This document shows, in pieces, positions 59,538 through 64,000 of a stretch of 64,000 nt of DNA. The notes below the pieces were generated by a model. It saw nothing but the letters and a program-made list of their open reading frames with translations. It was not told the DNA's origin and searched no databases. Position 1 is the stretch's first letter, and each line of letters opens with the position of its first letter. The translations under genes and the position numbers were made by a program. This DNA is from Streptoalloteichus tenebrarius (lineage in GTDB: Bacteria > Actinomycetota > Actinomycetes > Mycobacteriales > Pseudonocardiaceae): NCBI RefSeq assembly GCF_024171885.1, contig NZ_JAMTCP010000030.1, forward strand, positions 1 to 64,000, read 5' to 3'.

Positions 59538-60839
59538 TTACACACCCGTGGGATAGGTCTCCCGCTCACCCTCGGTCGGCTCGACGGCGTGGAGCGGGCG
59601 CAACGCCTCCGTCCGGTCACAGTGGACGAACGCGTCGTAGCGCCGCCCCAACACGGTGGGGACGTAGTTGCGCCGGTGCTCGCGCTCCGGGTCATACACG
59701 ACACCGATGGCCCTGTGGTCGAACAGGTCGCCGAGCCAGTCGGTCGCCCACGGGTTGTCGGGGAAGACGAACAGGGCGTCGCTGTCGGGGATCGCCTGGT
59801 GCATGTGCGCCTCCAGGCTGCCCCGCCGCGCCTCCGGCACGCGCATCCGTCGCACCGGGCCGCCCCACCGCTCCGAGGCGATCACCGAACCCGAGTAGGT
59901 CCCGAACCCCACGATGACGACGTCGTCCGTGCCGTGCCGCTCCCTGGCGAGCTGCCCCACGTTGACCATCCCGACCGTGGTCATGTCGGTCGCCCTGGCG
60001 TCCCCGACGTGCGTGTTGTGCTCCCAGACCACGCCCCTGGCCCCGGGGCCGTAGAACGCCATCAGGTGGTCCAGTGTGTCCGCCATGTGGTGGTCGCGGA
60101 TGTTCCACGACTCCGACCCGCCCCGCACCATCGCCCGGTAGTACCGCTGGGCTCCCGCGACGATCCGGGCGTTCTGCTCGGCCACGAACCGCTCGCCCCA
60201 CCCACCCGCGTCGGCGTCGGCTCGCCGGGTCCGCAGGTCGAGCAGCAGGTCGACCACCTCGCGCTCGCAGCGCTCCGGGGTGAACCGGGCGGCCATGGCG
60301 AACGCCTGCGGGTCCTCGCCGTAGGGCTCGAAGCACCGGTAGGCGGCCATGGCCGACTCCAGGTGCTCCGGGGCGTTCTCCCGCAGGTAGTCCAGCACGG
60401 CGTGCAACGAGTCCCACAGGCTGTAGACGTCGAGGCCGTGGAACCCGACGCGCCGCTCGTGCGGCCTCGTCTCGTTGTGCCGCCGCAGCCACCGCGCGAA
60501 GTCCACGACCTCCTCGTTGGCCCACATCCACGTGGGCCACCGGGTGAAGGCGAGCAACGCGTCCCTCGGGTCCTCCGGCGCGCCCTCGACGCCCACCACG
60601 CTCCGGTGCACGGCGTGGCAGTCGGGCCAGTCGCCCTCGACGGCGACGAGGGAGAACCCGTGCTCCGCCACGAGCCGCCGGGTCAGCTCGGCCCGCCAGC
60701 GGTAGAACTCGGACGTGCCGTGGGTGGCCTCGCCGAGCAGGACCAGGTGGGCGTCACCGATCCGCCGGACCAGCGGATCGAGGTCCTCGGCCGAGCGCAG
60801 GGACACCCCGGCCGACCTGATCTGGTCGATCGCACCCAT
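59538..60839 (-). CDS. Erythromycin esterase family protein
   Basis: Protein of 433 aa of the EreA/EreB-like family. Active-site stretches are HLVLLGEATHGTSEFYRWRA with the conserved Glu and His, LVAVEGDWPDCHAVHRSVVG, FHGLDVYSLWDSLHAVLDYL, VVWEHNTHVGDARATDMTTV and VVIVGFGTYSGSVIASERWG. The family hydrolyses macrolide lactones in some cases, but this wide Pseudonocardiaceae/Streptomyces branch (with the LDVYSLWDS stretch) is often of unknown substrate and sometimes annotated as a protein-L-isoaspartate-linked domain. ATG 60839 follows GAGGTGGG. The DUF3040 gene ends 8 bases upstream, so both share a transcript. Confidence 0.9.
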   Translation of the reverse strand: MGAIDQIRSAGVSLRSAEDLDPLVRRIGDAHLVLLGEATHGTSEFYRWRAELTRRLVAEHGFSLVAVEGDWPDCHAVHRSVVGVEGAPEDPRDALLAFTRWPTWMWANEEVVDFARWLRRHNETRPHERRVGFHGLDVYSLWDSLHAVLDYLRENAPEHLESAMAAYRCFEPYGEDPQAFAMAARFTPERCEREVVDLLLDLRTRRADADAGGWGERFVAEQNARIVAGAQRYYRAMVRGGSESWNIRDHHMADTLDHLMAFYGPGARGVVWEHNTHVGDARATDMTTVGMVNVGQLARERHGTDDVVIVGFGTYSGSVIASERWGGPVRRMRVPEARRGSLEAHMHQAIPDSDALFVFPDNPWATDWLGDLFDHRAIGVVYDPEREHRRNYVPTVLGRRYDAFVHCDRTEALRPLHAVEPTEGERETYPTGV

Positions 60840-60847
60840 CGCCCACC

Positions 60848-61138
60848 TCACGCCACGCCGGGCCGGCCTCCCCGGTTCCGGTCCCTGGCCAGTCCGAGCA
60901 GGGCCAGCGCCCCGCCCACCGCGCAGGCGCCGCCGAGCACCGACAGGGCGTTGGCGGCGAGCACCCCCACCACGAACAACAACAGGCCCACGCCGAACAG
61001 GACGCGCACGAACCACGCGCCCATCCGGCCGACCCTCGGCGGCAGCCCGTCCCGCAGGCCCTGGGCCAGCACGGGATCGTCCTGCTCAAGCCACCGCTCG
61101 ATCTCCGCCAACTGGCGTCGCTCCTCACGGCTCAGCAT
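60848..61138 (-). CDS. DUF3040 membrane protein
   Basis: Small protein of 96 aa. The N-terminal amphipathic part MLSREERRQLAEIERWLEQD is the DUF3040 signature, followed by two membrane segments (VRVLFGVGLLLFVVGVLAAN and ALSVLGGACAVGGALALLGL). Function unknown; common in actinobacteria. Its stop is 8 bases before the esterase gene. Confidence 0.88.
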   Translation of the reverse strand: MLSREERRQLAEIERWLEQDDPVLAQGLRDGLPPRVGRMGAWFVRVLFGVGLLLFVVGVLAANALSVLGGACAVGGALALLGLARDRNRGGRPGVA

Positions 61139-61192
61139 CTCGACCTCGCCACGCCCGTCGGTCTCCCCCGCCCAGGGGAGCGGGCCGCCGGA

Positions 61193-61642
61193 TCACGTCT
61201 TGGCGGCCCTGGGGTTCGTCAGGAGCCCGATGGCCACCATGCCCACGCCCAGACCCAGGTGCAGCCAGTTGTCGGCGGCGTTCACCGGGATGAAGTTCGC
61301 CGCGCTGCCGTGGTCGACGATCAGCCCGTACAGCCAGATGACCAGGTAGATGACGCCGCCGGTCACCAGGTAGAGCCTGGCGGCCGGCGGGCTCGCCGCG
61401 GCCAGCAGCCCGACGACGCCGAAGGCCAGGTGCACGAGGTTGTGGAGGACCGACACCGCGAAGACGTTCAGGAGCAACGCGCCGGACCCGTGCCCGGCGA
61501 AGGTCATCTGGTCGTGGTGCGTGGTGACCGCGGGAACGAACCCGAGGACGCCCACGACGAGGAAGACCAGGCCGACCAGTGCGGCGGCGACCTGCGCCGC
61601 CGTGTTCCCGAGGGACCCACTGTCCCGCGCCCAGTGCACCAT
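61193..61642 (-). CDS. DUF4383 membrane protein
   Basis: Protein of 149 aa with four membrane segments (AAALVGLVFLVVGVLGFVPA, NVFAVSVLHNLVHLAFGVVG, LYLVTGGVIYLVIWLYGLIV, WLHLGLGVGMVAIGLLTN) and the DUF4383 hallmarks NLVHLAFGV and NWLHLGLG. Function unknown. ATG 61642 follows GGGAGG by 7 bases. It is the same orientation as the surrounding small stress-associated genes. Confidence 0.88.
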   Translation of the reverse strand: MVHWARDSGSLGNTAAQVAAALVGLVFLVVGVLGFVPAVTTHHDQMTFAGHGSGALLLNVFAVSVLHNLVHLAFGVVGLLAAASPPAARLYLVTGGVIYLVIWLYGLIVDHGSAANFIPVNAADNWLHLGLGVGMVAIGLLTNPRAAKT

Positions 61643-61720
61643 GACCGACCTCCCAGCCGCTCGTGTCCGCCACCGGGGCTCTCCCGGCGGACTACCCGGC
61701 TGGGCGACGGCGAAACCGCG

Positions 61721-62287
61721 TCAGCGCACGACACCGAGGGTGGGGCGCTGGCGGGACGGCCCCGGGGAGACGCACCGGCGGGCCGGCCGGTCGCGACCGG
61801 CCAGCCACCTCGGCCGGGGCAGCCGGTGCCGCTCGCACGCGTCGACCAGCGACGCGGTCCAGGCGAGCAGGGTCAACAGGAGGACGTTCCGCTCGGCCGG
61901 CGAGACCACGGCCACCACCCGGTCGAGGGCCTCCTCGGCGCGGACGCTGTCCCCCTCCACGGTGGCCGTCAACGCGCCGAACAGGGTGCGCAGCGGCGGC
62001 GGCCCCTCCTCGGGGTCGACCTGCCGCCCGCTGGGGTCGAAGACCCGGACCCGCACGGCGTCGCCGGGTCCGCGCACGGCGGCCAGCGTCAGGATCATGA
62101 CCGCGCAGCCCCGTAACACCGCCCTGGCCGCCGCCCGGATCGCGGTGGCGTCGTCGTCCGCGTACGCGGCGCGCAACGCGATCAACCCGTCCGCCACACC
62201 GTCCGCGTCACCCGTGCGCCACGAGGTGACCATCCGCGCCACAACCTCGGCCGAGACGTGCTCCCTGACCTGCACCGTGTCCCCCAT
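61721..62287 (-). CDS. Hypothetical helical protein
   Basis: Protein of 188 aa, not recognised. It is mostly alpha-helical and rich in Ala, Arg and Val (VVARMVTSWRTGDADGVADG, ALRAAYADDDATAIRAAARA, EALDRVVAVVSPAERNVLLL), with a basic, Pro/Arg-rich tail. No signal peptide is present. ATG 62287 is the start. It may belong to the small unknown-function families common next to DUF4383 and DUF2795 genes. Confidence 0.65.
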   Translation of the reverse strand: MGDTVQVREHVSAEVVARMVTSWRTGDADGVADGLIALRAAYADDDATAIRAAARAVLRGCAVMILTLAAVRGPGDAVRVRVFDPSGRQVDPEEGPPPLRTLFGALTATVEGDSVRAEEALDRVVAVVSPAERNVLLLTLLAWTASLVDACERHRLPRPRWLAGRDRPARRCVSPGPSRQRPTLGVVR

Positions 62288-62403
62288 ACTCGCCTGTCAC
62301 CGCCGATCGACCTCGGGGCGGGGCTGCCCACGACTCACCGCAATCAAACCCCTACTGAGCGTGTTCGGGGAGAGAGTCGCCCGGACGGCCCAGCGCCCCG
62401 CCG

Positions 62404-62697
62404 TCACAGTTCACCCTCCCGGTCGGTTCCGATGTCCCGCTCGTGCTGGGCCACGCGTTTCGGACCGTGACGGGCCTGCTCCGCCCGTTCGCCGGCGGTG
62501 CGCTCGGGCGCCGGGTCCAGCGGGACCGCGCCCATCACCTCGGTGAGGTTCGCGTAGTCCCCCAGTGGGCAGGCCCGGACCGCCCTGACCACCTCGGGGT
62601 CGGCTCCGCGCCGCTCGACGTGCTCGACCAGCGCCTCCTTGGAGAGGGGGTAGTCCACGTCGTTCAACGCGTCCTGGATTCGTTCCCTCAGTCCCAT
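62404..62697 (-). CDS. DUF2795 domain protein
   Basis: Protein of 97 aa. The DUF2795 core is at residues 8-58: IQDALNDVDYPLSKEALVEH, VERRGADPEVVRAVRACPLG, DYANLTEVMGAVP, with the YPLSKEALVEH and LPxxxY-like spacing typical of this family. A charged tail follows. The family is found beside stress genes in actinobacteria; its function is unknown. ATG 62697 is the start. Confidence 0.88.
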   Translation of the reverse strand: MGLRERIQDALNDVDYPLSKEALVEHVERRGADPEVVRAVRACPLGDYANLTEVMGAVPLDPAPERTAGERAEQARHGPKRVAQHERDIGTDREGEL

Positions 62698-62868
62698 TCC
62701 CCTCAGGTATCCCGGGACGCGGCCGGCTACGCCTGTGCCAGGGGGTCACCCGGTGGGGCGGGACGAGTTCACCCGGTCGAGAGCGGGTACCCGAGCGGCG
62801 GGCCAGGCCGGGCCGGCTCACGCCCACCCCGGCCGGCCCGCCGAGCGCCGGACGATCGGGAGGACGCC

Positions 62869-63357
62869 ATGCCCGCCTTGGGTTGGGACCCGCTCCACAA
62901 CGTCGACGAGATGCTCAGCCGCTTCTTCGGGGCGCAGCCGCACGTCGTCCCGATGGACGTCTACCGCACGCAGGACGCGTTCTGCGTGGACCTGGACCTG
63001 CCGGGGGTCGACCCGTCCGACGTCGACGTGGAGGTCGACCGGGGTTCGCTGACCGTGCGCGCGACCCGGCAGCCGCGGTACGGCGAGGGGGACAGCGTGC
63101 TCTCGGCGCAACGCCCGCAGGGCACGTTCACCCGCCAGATCGTGCTGGCCGAGACGCTGGACACCGACGCGATCGAGGCGGAGTACCGGGACGGGGTCCT
63201 GTCGCTGCGGATCCCGGTCAACCGGGAGCGCCGGCCGCGCAAGGTCGAGATCAGCCACCGCCGGGACCAGCCGGAGCGGGTGGACGTGCCGGGCACCGAC
63301 CAGACGCCGCCCACGGGCGCCGCGCCCACGCCGGGCCCGGCCGAGGGACCCCGCTGA
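62869..63357 (+). CDS. Hsp20/alpha-crystallin small heat shock protein
   Basis: Chaperone of 162 aa that binds unfolding proteins without ATP. The alpha-crystallin domain spans 27-125: VVPMDVYRTQDAFCVDLDLP, GVDPSDVDVEVDRGSLTVRA, FTRQIVLAETLDTDAIEAEY, RDGVLSLRIPVNRERRPRKV, including the GVLxLxIP motif. A Pro/Thr tail follows. ATG 62869 follows GGGAGG. It is the only rightward gene before the cut-off regulator. Confidence 0.93.
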   Translation: MPALGWDPLHNVDEMLSRFFGAQPHVVPMDVYRTQDAFCVDLDLPGVDPSDVDVEVDRGSLTVRATRQPRYGEGDSVLSAQRPQGTFTRQIVLAETLDTDAIEAEYRDGVLSLRIPVNRERRPRKVEISHRRDQPERVDVPGTDQTPPTGAAPTPGPAEGPR

Positions 63358-63415
63358 CCGGACGGTCGTGCTCCCGGGGCGACGGAGGCCGTCTCCTGCC
63401 TCGTTGGCAAGTAGG

Positions 63416-63430
63416 TTGCCCATAGGGCAA
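63416..63430. promoter_or_regulatory. Dyad TTGCCC-ATA-GGGCAA before the XRE-cupin gene
   Basis: Perfect 6-base arms around ATA, ending 10 bases before the ATG at 63441. A second TTGGCA at 63404-63409 may be the -35 box. The position suggests autoregulation by the downstream helix-turn-helix protein. Confidence 0.6.
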
Positions 63431-63440
63431 ACTACGCCGC

Positions 63441-64000
63441 ATGGGTGAGCCACTGGACCAGGCGAGCGACGACCTCGGCGACCTCGACGATCTCGCGATC
63501 GCACTGGGGCGCCAGCTCCACGAGGCACGCGCGGCCCGGGGGTGGACGCTGGAGGAACTCGCGGCACGGACCGAGCTGTCCGTGCCGTACCTCTCCCGAC
63601 TGGAGTCGGGACGCCGCCAGCCGTCCCTCGCCGTCCTGGTGACGCTGGCCAGGTCCCTGGGCGTGCCCGTGTCGACCCTGCTGGACCCGCCGCCCGACCC
63701 CGACGAGGAGACGATCCGCGTCCACAGTGGACAGGAGCAGGTGGTCGACGGGCTGCGCGCGGCCAGCATGACCAGGGGCACGAACCCGGACTGGCAGGTC
63801 TGGCGGGTGGCGGTGCCGGCCGGACGCCCCCCGTCCCGCCCCCGGTCGCACGACGGCGTCGAGTGGATCTACGTCCTGGACGGGGCGCTCGCCCTCACCG
63901 TCGGCTCCCGACGGATCGAGCTGTCCCCTGGCGAGGCGGCGGAGTTCGACGCGCGCCAGCCCCACCGGCTCGCCGCCGCCCACGGCGACACCGCGCACGT
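63441..64000 (+). CDS. XRE-family regulator with cupin domain (partial)
   Basis: Helix-turn-helix plus cupin regulator; the 3' end is beyond the window. Residues 22-80 form the XRE domain (LGRQLHEARAARGWTLEELA, ARTELSVPYLSRLESGRRQP, SLAVLVTLARSLGVPVSTLL). From about 120 a cupin begins (RSHDGVEWIYVLDGALALTV, RRIELSPGEAAEFDARQPHR) with His residues that could bind a metal or ligand. ATG 63441 has no clear ribosome site and lies 10 bases after a dyad, so the message may be leaderless. Such proteins often repress nearby efflux or metabolic genes. The palindrome GTCCA-CAG-TGGAC is inside its coding region (63720-63732). Confidence 0.88.
   Translation, partial: MGEPLDQASDDLGDLDDLAIALGRQLHEARAARGWTLEELAARTELSVPYLSRLESGRRQPSLAVLVTLARSLGVPVSTLLDPPPDPDEETIRVHSGQEQVVDGLRAASMTRGTNPDWQVWRVAVPAGRPPSRPRSHDGVEWIYVLDGALALTVGSRRIELSPGEAAEFDARQPHRLAAAHGDTAH

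Overview
The window is chromosomal DNA from a very high-GC actinomycete. Codon ends are G/C-rich, GTG starts are common, and ATGA/GTGA stop-start overlaps are frequent. The gene families present (a FadE23/FadE24-like acyl-CoA dehydrogenase pair, DUF1707, DUF3040, DUF4383, DUF2795, an SARP/BTAD regulator, SCP1.201-type deaminase with Imm1) fit a Pseudonocardiaceae-like genus such as Saccharothrix or Actinosynnema. The genus is an impression, not a proof. No tRNA, rRNA, CRISPR array or prophage was seen.

Layout. 1-11.8 kb: cut-off signal peptidase I; acyl-CoA dehydrogenase pair; a three-gene oxidoreductase/hydrolase/unknown operon; a BON-methyltransferase fusion, an epimerase, CapA and PolX. 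12.0-15.8 kb: an MNIO (DUF692) operon with a small possible substrate protein and a DUF2063 partner, then an unknown gene and a methyltransferase. 15.8-20.4 kb: a secreted GH20 hexosaminidase with a divergent ArsR-like regulator, whose downstream gene is broken by a rearranged island holding an MMPL fragment, a decayed IS5-type transposase and a DddA-like deaminase/Imm1 pair. 20.4-27.2 kb: DinB protein, a 520-base minisatellite, an RND exporter and an OmpR/histidine kinase pair. 27.4-31.5 kb: DUF6319-like protein, decayed MFS exporter beside an intact MerR regulator, DUF1707 protein and a luciferase-like oxidoreductase.

31.6-44.6 kb is the largest metabolic unit, a divergent cluster predicted to turn tryptophan into central metabolites through kynurenine, anthranilate and anthraniloyl-CoA. 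It holds PaaX-type regulator, tryptophan 2,3-dioxygenase and kynureninase on one side. On the other are a flavin oxidoreductase, anthraniloyl-CoA monooxygenase/reductase, creatininase-family amidohydrolase, CoA ligase, two acyl-CoA dehydrogenases, SDR, enoyl-CoA hydratase and RidA. The usual kynurenine formamidase is missing, and the creatininase-family protein is a candidate for that step.

44.9-52.3 kb: metallophosphoesterase, a ThiS/MoaD-like protein with a BNR-repeat protein, and then the most unusual locus of the window: a 19-codon micro-ORF with a very strong ribosome binding site, a perfect hairpin, a 14-base tandem repeat, a SagB-type dehydrogenase, a JmjC-type oxygenase and an MFS exporter, which looks like a small undescribed peptide-modifying (RiPP-like) cluster. 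It is followed by a cobalamin adenosyltransferase. 52.7-64 kb: xylulokinase with a 12-base repeat expansion, dihydrolipoyl dehydrogenase, a MycE/TylE-like O-methyltransferase facing an SARP-like regulator, an erythromycin-esterase-family protein, several small stress-associated proteins, Hsp20 and a cut-off XRE-cupin regulator.

Functions are inferred from recognisable motifs and remembered family features only; no database search was run.
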